64,000 nucleotides of DNA from Nocardia lijiangensis NBRC 108240 (GCF_001613045.1 NZ_BDBP01000050.1:1-64000), one strand, 5' to 3'; shown: positions 33,153-41,852, counted from the stretch's first letter. The notes: generated by a model from the letters alone, not told the origin. Numbers and translations are program-made.

Positions 33153-33700
33153 ACTCACTCAGCGGCCTCAAATTGCGGACCGAGATGGACGCGAGAGAGG
33201 CCGGAGTCCTGCGTTCCCTGGTCGGAGCGGTATCCGGCCTGCTCACCGAGCGATCGCAGTCCGCGCCCGAGGACGAACTCGCCGCGCTCACCGGCCTGCG
33301 TACCGGCAACACCAGCCCGCCCGACGACCCGCGGCTGCTGCGGTTGCTGCCGGACTTCCATCGCGCCGAGCCCGGTTCTCCCGATGCCGAGCGCGCCGGC
33401 CTGAACAGCGCACTGCGCGGTCTGCACGAGCCGGAAATCATCGACAGCAAACTCGCCGCGGGCTCGGTGGTACTGGACACCGTCCCGCCGGACGGCGGCA
33501 AGGTCGTGCTCACGCCGGAGCAGGCCGATGCGTGGCTCACCGCGCTCACCGATGTGCGGCTCGCGCTGGGTACGGTGCTCGGGATCGACGCCGACACGCC
33601 CGACCACCTCGATCCCGACGATCCGCGCGGTCCGCACCTGGACGTCTACCACTGGCTGACCTGGATGCAGGACACGCTGTTGCAGGCGCTCGCGCCCTGA
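33131..33700 (+). CDS. DUF2017 family protein
   Basis: The 189-residue soluble protein corresponds to Rv1332 and is probably helical (MDAREAGVLRSLVGAVSGLL; LTPEQADAWLTALTDVRLALGTVLGI; HLDVYHWLTWMQDTLLQAL). The function is unknown; conserved linkage to clpS suggests a role in the same process. The GTG at 33131 (MRKWSRKNSLSG) aligns with the mycobacterial N-terminus; a GTG at 33113 would add six residues. Confidence 0.85.
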   Translation: MRKWSRKNSLSGLKLRTEMDAREAGVLRSLVGAVSGLLTERSQSAPEDELAALTGLRTGNTSPPDDPRLLRLLPDFHRAEPGSPDAERAGLNSALRGLHEPEIIDSKLAAGSVVLDTVPPDGGKVVLTPEQADAWLTALTDVRLALGTVLGIDADTPDHLDPDDPRGPHLDVYHWLTWMQDTLLQALAP

Positions 33701-33851
33701 TCGGCGCCGCTCGGACGCTGATCGCCACCGACGGCCCGCGCCTCCTGACGGCTGCCTTGGTCGAACGTCGTATGGACAGCCTGAACGTGTAGGCCCGACG
33801 ATCCCGCGCGCAGAATGGAGCGGATCGTCCCGCAACTCCGAAGGGCAGCGC

Positions 33852-34910
33852 ATGAACGCAGTGCCGGGTCCGCGCGATTCGCTCACCGACGTCGCCGGTC
33901 TGCTCGTCGGGCACCATCACGCCCTCGATCCCGACGCCACCCTCGGTTCGGGCGCGGCGACCGGCTGCACCGTGGTGCGCGCGCCCGGCGGCGCTGTCGC
34001 TTCGGTCGACGTGCGCGGCGGCGGGCCAGGCACCCGCGAGACCGACCTGCTCGACCCGGCCAACACCGTTCGCCAGGTCCATTCGATCCTGCTCACCGGC
34101 GGCAGCGCGTACGGCCTCGCCGCCGCCGACGGTGTCATGCGGTGGCTGGAGGAACAGGGCGAAGGCATTCCGATGGACCCCGGCGACGCCGACCGGGTGG
34201 TGCCGATCGTGCCGGGCGCGGTGATCTTCGACCTGCCGGTCGGCGACTGGTACGTGCGGCCGACCGCCGAGTTCGGCTACCGGGCCGCAGCAGCGGCGGC
34301 CGCCGATTTCGAGCGCGGCTCGGTCGGCGCAGGCGTCGGAGCGCGCGCCGGATCGATCAAAGGCGGCATCGGCAGCGCGAGCCTCGTGCTGGGCGACGGC
34401 CCTGCGGCGGGTGTCACCGTGGCCGCGCTGGTGGTGGCCAACCCGGTCGGGTCGGTGTTCGATCCGCGCACCGGGTTGCCGTGGGGAGCCGGCACCGACG
34501 GACCCGAGCGCGCCGGCTTGCGTCCGGCCGCGCCGGAGCGTCTGGCCCGCGCGAACGCGTTGCCGGTCAAAGGCACCGTTCTCAACACCACGATCGGCGT
34601 GGTCGCCACCGACGCGCCGCTCGAGCCGTCCGGATGCCGCCGGATGGCGGCCACCGCGCACGACGGTCTCGCCCGCGCGGTCCGCCCCGCGCACTCCCCA
34701 CTCGACGGCGACACCCTCTTCGCCGTGTCCACCGGCACCGCCCGCCCCGCGGCCGTCCCGCTTCCGCCCGCCTTCCCGGCCGACCTACTCCTCCTCGACG
34801 CCCTCTGCACCGCGGCCGCCCTCTGCGTCGAACGCGCCATCCTCGACGCCATCCTCACCGCCACCCCCGTCGCCGCCATCCCCACCTACAGCGACCTCTT
34901 CCTGGACTGA
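33852..34910 (+). CDS. P1 family peptidase (DmpA-like aminopeptidase)
   Basis: The 352-residue protein belongs to the self-cleaving Ntn-type peptidase family S58. The N-terminal domain has GPRDSLTDVAGLLVGHH and VRGGGPGTRETDLLDP; the glycine-rich LLTGGSAYGLAAADGVM is typical. The processing site aligns at LNTTIGVVATDAPLEP, making T246 the likely nucleophile where DmpA has Ser. It should cut itself between N245 and T246 to give alpha and beta chains. It corresponds to Rv1333. No signal peptide is seen. Confidence 0.9.
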   Translation: MNAVPGPRDSLTDVAGLLVGHHHALDPDATLGSGAATGCTVVRAPGGAVASVDVRGGGPGTRETDLLDPANTVRQVHSILLTGGSAYGLAAADGVMRWLEEQGEGIPMDPGDADRVVPIVPGAVIFDLPVGDWYVRPTAEFGYRAAAAAAADFERGSVGAGVGARAGSIKGGIGSASLVLGDGPAAGVTVAALVVANPVGSVFDPRTGLPWGAGTDGPERAGLRPAAPERLARANALPVKGTVLNTTIGVVATDAPLEPSGCRRMAATAHDGLARAVRPAHSPLDGDTLFAVSTGTARPAAVPLPPAFPADLLLLDALCTAAALCVERAILDAILTATPVAAIPTYSDLFLD

Positions 34911-35095
34911 CCTCACACACCTTTCGCGCTCGACACACCGACTCGCCGCTCGGCACGCCGAATCGGTGACCAGAAACTGTGTGCGAACAAGCCGGGGAAA
35001 CCGGGACCAGGGAGTGAGTCGGGGGGAATAGGTGAATAGGCTGGCTCGTTGTCGGCTGTGTTCGGCCGGCGAAGTTATGCGGAAGGGTTTGACTC

Positions 35096-35518
35096 GTGTT
35101 GGTGATCAGAGCCGACCTCGTGGAGGCGATGGTGGCGCATGCCCGCGCCGACCACCCGGACGAGGCCTGCGGCGTCATCGCGGGGCCGGAGGGCTCCGAT
35201 CGGCCGGAGCGGTTCGTCGCGATGATGAATGCCGAACGCTCGCCGACCTTCTACCGCTTCGATTCCGGCGAACAGCTGAAGGTGTGGCGCGAGATGGACG
35301 CGGCCGACGAGGAGCCGGTGGTGATCTACCACTCGCACACCGCCACCGAGGCCTACCCCAGCCGCACGGACATCTCCTACGCGTCCGAGCCCAACGCGCA
35401 CTACGTGCTGGTCTCGACCCGCGACCCCGAAGAGCACGAGCTGCGCAGCTACCGGATCCTCGACGGCGAGGTCACCGAGGAGCCGGTGCGGATCGTCGCC
35501 TCCTACGAGACCGCCTGA
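35096..35518 (+). CDS. mec: JAMM peptidase Mec (CysO-cysteine hydrolase)
   Basis: The 140-residue zinc peptidase releases cysteine from CysO-cysteine. The JAMM motif is complete: Glu in DEACGVIAG, His-x-His in YHSHTATEAYPSRTD with the downstream Asp. GGAAGGG at 35081-35087 supports the GTG at 35096. It heads the mec-cysO-cysM operon, as in Rv1334-Rv1336. Here it may also need to trim the CysO precursor (see the CysO entry). Confidence 0.94.
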   Translation: MLVIRADLVEAMVAHARADHPDEACGVIAGPEGSDRPERFVAMMNAERSPTFYRFDSGEQLKVWREMDAADEEPVVIYHSHTATEAYPSRTDISYASEPNAHYVLVSTRDPEEHELRSYRILDGEVTEEPVRIVASYETA

Positions 35519-35555
35519 CCCCGAGCCCTGACGAAAACCGAGGAGTAAAGAACCC

Positions 35556-35855
35556 ATGTCGGTAACCGTGTCCATCCCGACCATCATGCGCGGCCTCACC
35601 GGAGGCGAGAAGCGGGTGCAGGCCGAGGGCGAGACGCTGTCCGCGCTGATCCAGAACCTCGACGCCAACCACCCCGGTCTGGCCGAGCGGCTGCTCAAGG
35701 ACGGCAAGCTGAACCGCTTCGTCAACATCTATGTCGACGACGAGGACGTGCGCTTCTCGGGCGGCCTGGCCGCCGAGGTGCCCGCGGGCTCGAGCGTCAC
35801 CATCCTGCCCGCGGTCGCCGGTGGCGCGCGGACGCACGTCGACGCGATCAGCTGA
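35556..35855 (+). CDS. cysO: Sulfur carrier protein CysO with C-terminal extension
   Basis: The 99-residue ubiquitin-like protein carries sulfide as a C-terminal thiocarboxylate for cysteine synthesis. The fold is clear (TVSIPTIMRGLTGGEKRV; LNRFVNIYVDDEDVRFSGGL; GSSVTILPAVAGG). In M. tuberculosis CysO ends at the Gly-Gly; here nine residues (ARTHVDAIS) follow before TGA at 35853-35855. The acceptor Gly is therefore masked, and processing, probably by Mec, would be needed. An AGGAG site precedes the ATG. Confidence 0.93.
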   Translation: MSVTVSIPTIMRGLTGGEKRVQAEGETLSALIQNLDANHPGLAERLLKDGKLNRFVNIYVDDEDVRFSGGLAAEVPAGSSVTILPAVAGGARTHVDAIS

Positions 35856-35859
35856 GTCC

Positions 35860-36822
35860 GTGGCGCGCTACGAATCGCTGATCGCGACCCTCGGTAACAC
35901 CCCGCTGGTCGGCCTGCGCACGCTGTCCCCGCAGTGGGACGGCGAGAACCACGTGCGGCTGTGGGCCAAGCTCGAGGACCGCAACCCCACCGGGTCGATC
36001 AAGGACCGGCCTGCGCTGCGCATGATCGAACAGGCCGAGGCCGACGGTCTGCTGCGTCCCGGCTGCACCATTCTGGAGCCCACCAGCGGCAACACCGGCA
36101 TCTCGCTGGCCATGGCCGCCAAGCTCAAGGGCTACCGGCTGGTGTGCGTGATGCCGGAGAACACCTCGGTGGAGCGGCGGCAGCTGCTCACCATGTTCGG
36201 CGCGGAGATCATCGATTCGCCCGCGGCGGGCGGGTCCAACCAGGCGGTCGCCAAGGCCAAGGAGATCGCCGCGGCCAACCCCGACTGGGTGATGCTTTAC
36301 CAGTACGGCAATCCCGCCAACGCGCTCGCTCACTACGAGGGAACCGGCCCGGAGCTGCTCGCCGACCTGCCCGAGATCACGCACTTCGTCGCGGGTCTCG
36401 GCACCACGGGCACCCTGATGGGCACCGGACGCTTCCTGCGCGAGAAGGTCCCGAACATCGAAATCGTCGCGGCCGAACCGCGATACGGCGAACTCGTCTA
36501 CGGCTTGCGCAACATCGATGAGGGTTTCATTCCCGAACTGTACGACGAGTCGGTGCTGACCTCCCGCTTCTCCGTCGGTCCGTTCGACGCGGTCAAGCGC
36601 ACCCGCGAACTGGTGCTCGAGGAAGGCATCTTCGCGGGCATCTCCACCGGCGCCATCCTGCACGCGGCGCTCGGCGTCGCGCGCAAGGCGGTCAAGGCGG
36701 GCACCCGGGCCGACATCGCGTTCGTGGTGGCCGACGGCGGCTGGAAGTACCTGTCGACCGGCGCCTACGACGGAACGCTGGAAGAAGCGGAGGAGCGGCT
36801 GGAAGGTCAGCTCTGGGCGTGA
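35860..36822 (+). CDS. cysM: CysO-dependent O-phosphoserine sulfhydrylase
   Basis: The 320-residue PLP enzyme joins CysO thiocarboxylate to O-phosphoserine. The PLP Lys is in NPTGSIKDRPALRMIEQA, the substrate loop in EPTSGNTGISLAMAAKLKGY, and the phosphate-binding glycine loop in VAGLGTTGTLMGTGRFL. The C-terminal LEEAEERLEGQLWA resembles the active-site lid of CysM. It starts four bases after the cysO stop. It corresponds to Rv1336. Confidence 0.95.
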   Translation: MARYESLIATLGNTPLVGLRTLSPQWDGENHVRLWAKLEDRNPTGSIKDRPALRMIEQAEADGLLRPGCTILEPTSGNTGISLAMAAKLKGYRLVCVMPENTSVERRQLLTMFGAEIIDSPAAGGSNQAVAKAKEIAAANPDWVMLYQYGNPANALAHYEGTGPELLADLPEITHFVAGLGTTGTLMGTGRFLREKVPNIEIVAAEPRYGELVYGLRNIDEGFIPELYDESVLTSRFSVGPFDAVKRTRELVLEEGIFAGISTGAILHAALGVARKAVKAGTRADIAFVVADGGWKYLSTGAYDGTLEEAEERLEGQLWA

Positions 36823-36924
36823 GCGCGGCGGCGCCGAGCACATAGCGGCCGCTGTGCGGGCCGGGCGGCGGCTCGGGGTCGGTACGCTCGAAGAACGAGC
36901 TGTGGCATCGATCAGGAGGTTGCC

Positions 36925-37644
36925 ATGACCGGCGGACTCGGCCCCTCGTTCGACCCGGATCGGATCGCGGCCATGCGGGCGCGCTCGGGGACTCCGTATC
37001 CGGGAACGCCGGGCGCGGTGCCACCGGGATCGAAGCCCGTGCCGCGCGCGGGCAACCTCGCGGCGGTCAAGCAGTTGTGGCTGCGCGCCGGTGTGCTGAT
37101 CACCGGATTCGTGCTGCTGCTCTACGCCATCGAGGGCGTCGACGCCATCGACAGCCGCCAGCTCGATCGCGGGGGAATCGAACCTCGCGAGGCGGACGGT
37201 CTGTGGGGCGTGCTCTGGGCTCCGCTGCTGCACAGCGGCTGGGACCATCTGATCGGCAACACGCTGCCGGTGCTCGTCCTCGGCTTCCTCGTCCTGGCGG
37301 CGGGGATCGGGCGCGGGCTGGCGGCCACCGCCGTCATCTGGGTGCTCGCGGGGCTGGGCACCTGGCTCACCGGGGCCGACGGCTCCGTGCACGTCGGAGC
37401 CTCCTCGCTGGTCTTCGGGTGGCTCACCTTCCTCATCCTGCGCGGCTGGTTCACCAAGCAGGTCGGGCAGATAGTGCTCGGTCTCGCCGTCTTGGTGTTG
37501 TACGGCTCGCTGCTGTGGGGCGTGCTGCCCGGACAGGACGGAATCTCTTGGCAGGGGCACCTTTTCGGTGCGATCGGCGGTATCGTCGCGGCGTGGCTGC
37601 TCGCCCCGAGGCAACGGCGTTCGCCCGAGCGGGCGGCCGTCTGA
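36925..37644 (+). CDS. Rhomboid family intramembrane serine protease
   Basis: The 239-residue membrane protein has a Gly/Pro-rich N-terminal tail (about 1-45) and six hydrophobic helices. The catalytic Ser is S160 in HVGASSLVFGW, with His H212 in WQGHLFGAIGG of the last helix; HSGWDHLIGNTLPVLVLG is the conserved loop and helix 2. It corresponds to Rv1337. AGGAGG lies just before the ATG. Confidence 0.92.
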   Translation: MTGGLGPSFDPDRIAAMRARSGTPYPGTPGAVPPGSKPVPRAGNLAAVKQLWLRAGVLITGFVLLLYAIEGVDAIDSRQLDRGGIEPREADGLWGVLWAPLLHSGWDHLIGNTLPVLVLGFLVLAAGIGRGLAATAVIWVLAGLGTWLTGADGSVHVGASSLVFGWLTFLILRGWFTKQVGQIVLGLAVLVLYGSLLWGVLPGQDGISWQGHLFGAIGGIVAAWLLAPRQRRSPERAAV

Positions 37645-37711
37645 GGGCGCCCGGAATCTCTTGGTGGGGGGATGATTTCGCGGGGGGCGCATGAGCCGCC
37701 CAGCCGCTGGG

Positions 37712-37717
37712 TACGCT
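37712..37717 (+). promoter_or_regulatory. Predicted leaderless promoter of the short frame before the MBL gene
   Basis: TACGCT at 37712-37717 is six bases before an ATG at 37724, the pattern of leaderless starts elsewhere in this window. Transcription from here would give the metallo-beta-lactamase gene a leader of about 92 nt. Confidence 0.5.
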
Positions 37718-37723
37718 CTGATA

Positions 37724-37819
37724 ATGGACGTCGACGCCGTAGGAAGGATCGAGCGGGGATCCTTGGCGCACTGCGGTGCGAGCGCAGCCCGTCGGAGATA
37801 TTGGGGGATCGTTTCGTGA
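37724..37819 (+). CDS. Leaderless 31-codon upstream frame overlapping the MBL-fold gene
   Basis: ATG 37724 opens a frame of 31 codons (MDVDAVGRIERGSLAH, then CGASAARRRYWGIVS) ending at TGA 37817-37819, which overlaps the GTG of the metallo-beta-lactamase-fold gene as GTGA. The leaderless promoter pattern and the stop-start overlap suggest translational coupling. Homology is not visible, so it may be a regulatory leader peptide or chance. Confidence 0.45.
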   Translation: MDVDAVGRIERGSLAHCGASAARRRYWGIVS

Positions 37820-38613
37820 CCGAGAATTCGTCGTGGCAGCATGAGGGCATGCGCCTTACCGTCCTCGGGTGCTCGGGCAGTGTGTCCGGCCCGGACTCCC
37901 CTGCGTCGGGATACCTGCTGAGCGGCCCGGATATGAATCCGACCGTCATCGATTTCGGCCCGGGTGTGCTCGGTGCGCTGCAGCGCTACGCCGACCCCGG
38001 CGAGGTCGACATCTTCCTGACCCACCTGCACGCGGACCACTGCCTCGACCTCCCCGGTCTGCTGGTGTGGCGGCGCTACCACCCGACCCCGCCGGTCGGC
38101 CGGGCCATCGTGCGCGGTCCCTCGGACGCCGCGCTGCGCATCGGCAACGCTTCGGCCGAGATCGGCGGCGAATGCGACGACTGGTCCGACGTGATCGACA
38201 TGCGGCAGTGGGCCGAGGGCGAGCAGATCGAGTTCGGGCCCGGCCACACGGTCGTGGCGCGGCGGATGTACCACCCGCCGGAGTCCTACGGCCTGCGCAT
38301 CACCACCAAGGCTGGGCGCACCTTCGTCTACACCGGCGACACCGCGATGTGTGACGCCGTGCAGGAACTGGCCCAAGGCGCCGACATCTTGATGTCGGAG
38401 GCCTCCTGGACCCACGATCCGGCGAATCGTCCGCCGGGCATCCACCTTTCGGGCACCGAGGCGGGCCAGATCGCGGCCCGCGCGGGCGTGAAGGAACTGC
38501 TGCTGACCCACATTCCGCCGTGGACCTCGCGCGAGGACGTCATCGCGGAGGCCAAGGCCGAGTTCACCGGGCCGGTGCACGCGGTCGCGCCGGGGGAGAC
38601 CTTCGACATCTGA
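37816..38613 (+). CDS. Metallo-beta-lactamase-fold phosphodiesterase, Rv1339-like
   Basis: The protein (265 residues from this start) has the metal site THLHADHCLDLPG and the following MBL blocks (AGRTFVYTGDTAMCD, HLSGTEAGQIAARAG, LLTHIPPW). The M. tuberculosis relative Rv1339 has been described as an atypical cAMP phosphodiesterase. The GTG at 37816 has GGGGGA at 37803-37808; an ATG at 37849 (MRLTVLGCSGS) is an alternative that starts at the fold. It is followed by rph, as in mycobacteria. In M. tuberculosis murI lies directly upstream; here it is absent. Confidence 0.9.
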   Translation: MTENSSWQHEGMRLTVLGCSGSVSGPDSPASGYLLSGPDMNPTVIDFGPGVLGALQRYADPGEVDIFLTHLHADHCLDLPGLLVWRRYHPTPPVGRAIVRGPSDAALRIGNASAEIGGECDDWSDVIDMRQWAEGEQIEFGPGHTVVARRMYHPPESYGLRITTKAGRTFVYTGDTAMCDAVQELAQGADILMSEASWTHDPANRPPGIHLSGTEAGQIAARAGVKELLLTHIPPWTSREDVIAEAKAEFTGPVHAVAPGETFDI

Positions 38614-38668
38614 CGGGTCGCCGGGGTTGCGGTCGGACGGCGTCGTGCGCGTCCACTAGGCTGGCCAC

Positions 38669-39442
38669 GTGTCGAGACGAGCCGATGGCAGGGCGGACGA
38701 TGAGCTCCGCGAGGTAAGGATCACCCGTGGATTCACCACGCATCCAGCCGGTTCGGTGCTGGTGGAGTTCGGTCAGACCCGGGTGATGTGCACGGCGAGC
38801 GTGACCGAGAGCGTGCCGCCGTGGCGGCGCGACTCCGGACTCGGCTGGCTCACCGCCGAATACGCGATGCTGCCCGCGGCCACCCACACCCGTTCCGGCC
38901 GGGAGTCGGTGAAGGGCAAGGTCGGTGGGCGCACCCAGGAGATCAGCAGGCTGATCGGCCGTTCGCTGCGCGCCTGCATCGATCTCGCGGCCATCGGGGA
39001 GAACACCATCGCCATCGACTGCGACGTGCTCCAGGCCGACGGTGGCACCCGCACCGCGGCCATCACCGGCGCGTACGTGGCGCTCGCCGACGCGGTGACC
39101 TGGCTCGGCGCCTCCGGCGGACTGGCCGACCCGCAGCCCATCTCGTGCGCGATCGCCGCGGTGAGCGTCGGCGTCGTCGACGGCCGGGTGCGGCTCGACC
39201 TACCCTACGAGGAGGATTCGCGCGCCGAGGTCGACATGAACGTCGTCGCCACCGACACCGGAACCCTGGTGGAGATCCAGGGCACCGGCGAAGGCGCCAC
39301 CTTCCCGCGCTCCACCCTGGACAAGCTCCTCGACTCCGCACTCGCCGGGTGCGAGCAGCTGTTCACGGTGCAGAAAGAGGCGCTGGCGCTGCCGTATCCC
39401 GGCGTGCTGCCGGAGCCCGTCGAAACGTCGAAGAAGAAGTGA
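38669..39442 (+). CDS. rph: Ribonuclease PH
   Basis: The 257-residue phosphorolytic 3'-5' exoribonuclease trims tRNA 3' ends. RNase PH signatures include SVLVEFGQTRVMCTASV, GWLTAEYAMLPAATHTRSGRE and IDCDVLQADGGTRTAAITGAY (catalytic Asp and phosphate site). TAGGCT at 38657-38662, six bases before the GTG, predicts a leaderless mRNA. Its TGA overlaps the rdgB ATG by one base. Confidence 0.95.
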   Translation: MSRRADGRADDELREVRITRGFTTHPAGSVLVEFGQTRVMCTASVTESVPPWRRDSGLGWLTAEYAMLPAATHTRSGRESVKGKVGGRTQEISRLIGRSLRACIDLAAIGENTIAIDCDVLQADGGTRTAAITGAYVALADAVTWLGASGGLADPQPISCAIAAVSVGVVDGRVRLDLPYEEDSRAEVDMNVVATDTGTLVEIQGTGEGATFPRSTLDKLLDSALAGCEQLFTVQKEALALPYPGVLPEPVETSKKK

Positions 39443-40050
39443 TGAGCCGGGTCCTGGTCGCCAGCCGCAATGCCAAGAAGCTGAAGGAACTGCGCCGCAT
39501 TCTGGACGAGGCGGGCGTCGCCGGGGTGGAGATCGTCGGCCTGGACGACGTGCCGCCCTACGACGAGGCGCCCGAGACCGGCGCGACCTTCGAGGAGAAC
39601 GCGCTCGCCAAGGCCCGTGACGGCGCCGCAGCGACCGGATTGCCCTGTGTCGCCGACGATTCCGGTATCGAAGTGGACGCGCTGAACGGCATGCCCGGCG
39701 TGCTCTCGGCTCGCTGGGCGGGGCGGCACGGCGACGCCGCCGCCAACAACACGCTGCTGCTCGGCCAGCTCACCGACGTCCCCGACGAGCGGCGCGGCGC
39801 GCGCTTCGTCTCGACCTGCGCGCTGGTGACGCCCGGCGGCGCGGAACTCGTGGTGCGCGGTGAATGGCCGGGCGTCATCGCACGGAAACCGGTGGGGGAG
39901 GGCGGTTTCGGTTACGACCCGCTGTTCGTCCCGGAGGGCGGCGAGGTCTCGGCCGCCCAGCTCACGCCCGCCGAGAAGGACGCGGCCTCGCATCGCGGCC
40001 GGGCGCTGCGGCAGTTGCTGCCCGCGCTGGCCGCGCTCGCCGAGGGCTGA
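39442..40050 (+). CDS. rdgB: XTP/dITP diphosphatase
   Basis: The 202-residue pyrophosphatase removes dITP, dXTP and XTP from nucleotide pools. Motifs include VLVASRNAKKLKELRRIL, ETGATFEENALAKARDGA, CVADDSGIEVDALNGMPGVLSARWAG and GEGGFGYDPLFVPEGG. Translational coupling with rph through a TGATG overlap is conserved in this group (Rv1340-Rv1341). It is convergent with the DUF3817 gene, with only 12 bp between. Confidence 0.95.
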   Translation: MSRVLVASRNAKKLKELRRILDEAGVAGVEIVGLDDVPPYDEAPETGATFEENALAKARDGAAATGLPCVADDSGIEVDALNGMPGVLSARWAGRHGDAAANNTLLLGQLTDVPDERRGARFVSTCALVTPGGAELVVRGEWPGVIARKPVGEGGFGYDPLFVPEGGEVSAAQLTPAEKDAASHRGRALRQLLPALAALAEG

Positions 40051-40062
40051 CGCCCACGCGGC

Positions 40063-40446
40063 TCAGACGCCGAAGTCGTTCTTGACCTGCTTGGCGTTGG
40101 TGTGCTCGACGAAGAACGACAGCAGCGGGACGGTGCCCGCGATGAGGGTGCCGACGGTGCGGCCGATCGGCCAGCGCACCTTGACCGCGAGGTCGGCGGT
40201 GGCGATCAGGTAGATGAAGTACACCCAGCCGTGCACGACGGCGATCCAGCTCGGCGTCTCGGCGCCGAAGCCGTACTTGGCGATCATCTCGCCGGTGAGC
40301 AGCAGCAGCCACAGGCCGGTGGTCCAGGCGAGCACGCGGTAGCGCAGCAGGGCCGAGGCGATCTTGGCGGTGTTCGCCGCCGCGGCAGGCGCGGGAGCGG
40401 CCTGGGGCTCGGTGGCGACAGTGGTCTCGTTCTCGCTGGCGCTCAA
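40063..40446 (-). CDS. DUF3817 family membrane protein, Rv1342c-like
   Basis: The 127-residue protein has an Ala/Pro-rich N-terminus (about residues 1-25) and three hydrophobic helices (RVLAWTTGLWLLLLTGEM, VVHGWVYFIYLIATADLAV, GTLIAGTVPLLSFFVE) with the DUF3817 HG turn. The function is unknown. Its ATG overlaps the stop of the upstream gene (ATGA). It is the second DUF3817 paralogue in this window. Confidence 0.88.
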   Translation of the reverse strand: MSASENETTVATEPQAAPAPAAAANTAKIASALLRYRVLAWTTGLWLLLLTGEMIAKYGFGAETPSWIAVVHGWVYFIYLIATADLAVKVRWPIGRTVGTLIAGTVPLLSFFVEHTNAKQVKNDFGV

Positions 40447-40901
40447 CCGGCGCTCCTCTCGGTATTGCGGGTGTCAAGGCCCGCCCGGCGAACCCGGTCG
40501 TCGAGTTCCTCGGCGTTCAGCGCGGCCAGGTACTTGTTGTATTCGGCGAGCGCCGGGTCGTCGTCGCGCGCGGCCTTGGGGCGCTCGGGCAGAATGCCCG
40601 CCGGAATCTCACGCGGCGCGGGCTTCTTGGTGGGGGAGTCCGTCCGCCGCGGTGCGGCGGCCGGCGTGTGCTGCTCGTCGGCCTCGGTCTCCAGTCGCAC
40701 GAACCGGAAATAGGCGAAGACCGCGAACCCGGCGAACAACGGCCACTGCAACGCGTACCCGAGATTCTGGCCGGTTCCGCTGGACGACTCGAACCGCTCC
40801 CACTGCCACCAGCCCAGCGCCAGGCAGGCCAGGGCGGCCACGATAACCAGCACGATCAGGGCCGGGCGATTGTGTGCCGAGCGGCGGGGAGAAGCGGACA
40901 C
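40443..40901 (-). CDS. Two-helix membrane protein, Rv1343c/LprD position
   Basis: The 152-residue product has two hydrophobic helices (ALIVLVIVAALACLALGWW; NLGYALQWPLFAGFAVFAYF) and a Pro/charged cytoplasmic tail with EIPAGILPERPKA and NKYLAALNAEELDD. The Cys in ALAC is not in a good lipobox, so lipid modification is doubtful although the mycobacterial relative is called LprD. TACCGT (40914-40909 on this strand) seven bases before the GTG suggests a leaderless mRNA. Confidence 0.82.
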   Translation of the reverse strand: MSASPRRSAHNRPALIVLVIVAALACLALGWWQWERFESSSGTGQNLGYALQWPLFAGFAVFAYFRFVRLETEADEQHTPAAAPRRTDSPTKKPAPREIPAGILPERPKAARDDDPALAEYNKYLAALNAEELDDRVRRAGLDTRNTERSAG

Positions 40902-40976
40902 GCCTACTACGGTACCTGTCTACTACAGGGTGCGTAGGAGCAGGTCGGCCTCGGCTCTCCCCGCCGTCGAGCGCGC

Positions 40977-41852
40977 TCAGAACTTGTACGTGACCCCGGT
41001 CATTCGCTCGGATTCCTCCCACAGCCGTCGCTGCAACCCGGGGTTCTTCGACAGCTTGGTGGAGGACGAGGGCTTGACCGGTCCCTGGCTGCCGAACAAC
41101 CGCGTCGGACCCCAGTAGATATCGGGATCGGGGTCGGGCATCGCGGCGGCGAACAGCGTCGAGTGCGCGGCCTTCGCGGGCGCGTGCCCGATCAGCCGGA
41201 TGAACGGCTTGCTGACCCGGTCGAGCGGCGTCTCCGTCCTGGCGAACAGATCGGTGGCCGAGACACCCGGGTGTACGGCGTAGGAGCGCTTCTTCGAGCC
41301 GGACTCGGCCAGGCGGCGTTGCAGTTCCCGCGCGAACATCAGGTTCGCCAGCTTGGCCTGCGCGTAGGCGAGATTGCGCTGGTAGCGGCGGTTCTCGTAG
41401 TTGAGGTCGTCGATCCACAGCTTCGGGGTCTGCTTGTGCGCGATGCTGGCGAGCGTGACCACCCGGTCGCGGATGCGGTCGAGCAGCAGCCCGGTCAGCG
41501 CGAAGTGACCGAGATGGTTGACGCCGAACTGGGTCTCGAAGCCGTCCGCGGTCCGGGAGAACGGGATGTTCATCAGGCCCGCGTTGTTGACGAGCACATC
41601 GATCTCGCCGGACTGCTCGGCGAACGCGCGCACCGAGCTCAGGTCGGCGAGGTCGAGCGCGGCGACCCGCACGTCACCGGGGATCGCGGCGGCCACCTCC
41701 TCGGCTTTCGCGGCATTGCGGCAGGCCATGACGACGGTCGCGCCCTTGGCGGCCAGCACCTTGGTGGTCTCCGCGCCGAGGCCGCCGTTGGCGCCGGTGA
41801 TGACAAAAGTGCGCCCGGTCTGGTCCGGGATTTCGGTAGGTTTCCACGCCAT
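40977..41852 (-). CDS. Short-chain dehydrogenase/reductase
   Basis: The 291-residue SDR has the NAD(P)-binding TGANGGLG motif, the LVNNAGLMN motif, catalytic Ser in VVTLASIAHK and the Y-x-x-x-K pair in NLAYAQAKLANL. It resembles the retinol-dehydrogenase/protochlorophyllide-reductase-like classical SDRs with an extended C-terminal region. The substrate is unknown. A dyad between it and the divergent TetR gene suggests control by that regulator. Confidence 0.88.
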   Translation of the reverse strand: MAWKPTEIPDQTGRTFVITGANGGLGAETTKVLAAKGATVVMACRNAAKAEEVAAAIPGDVRVAALDLADLSSVRAFAEQSGEIDVLVNNAGLMNIPFSRTADGFETQFGVNHLGHFALTGLLLDRIRDRVVTLASIAHKQTPKLWIDDLNYENRRYQRNLAYAQAKLANLMFARELQRRLAESGSKKRSYAVHPGVSATDLFARTETPLDRVSKPFIRLIGHAPAKAAHSTLFAAAMPDPDPDIYWGPTRLFGSQGPVKPSSSTKLSKNPGLQRRLWEESERMTGVTYKF

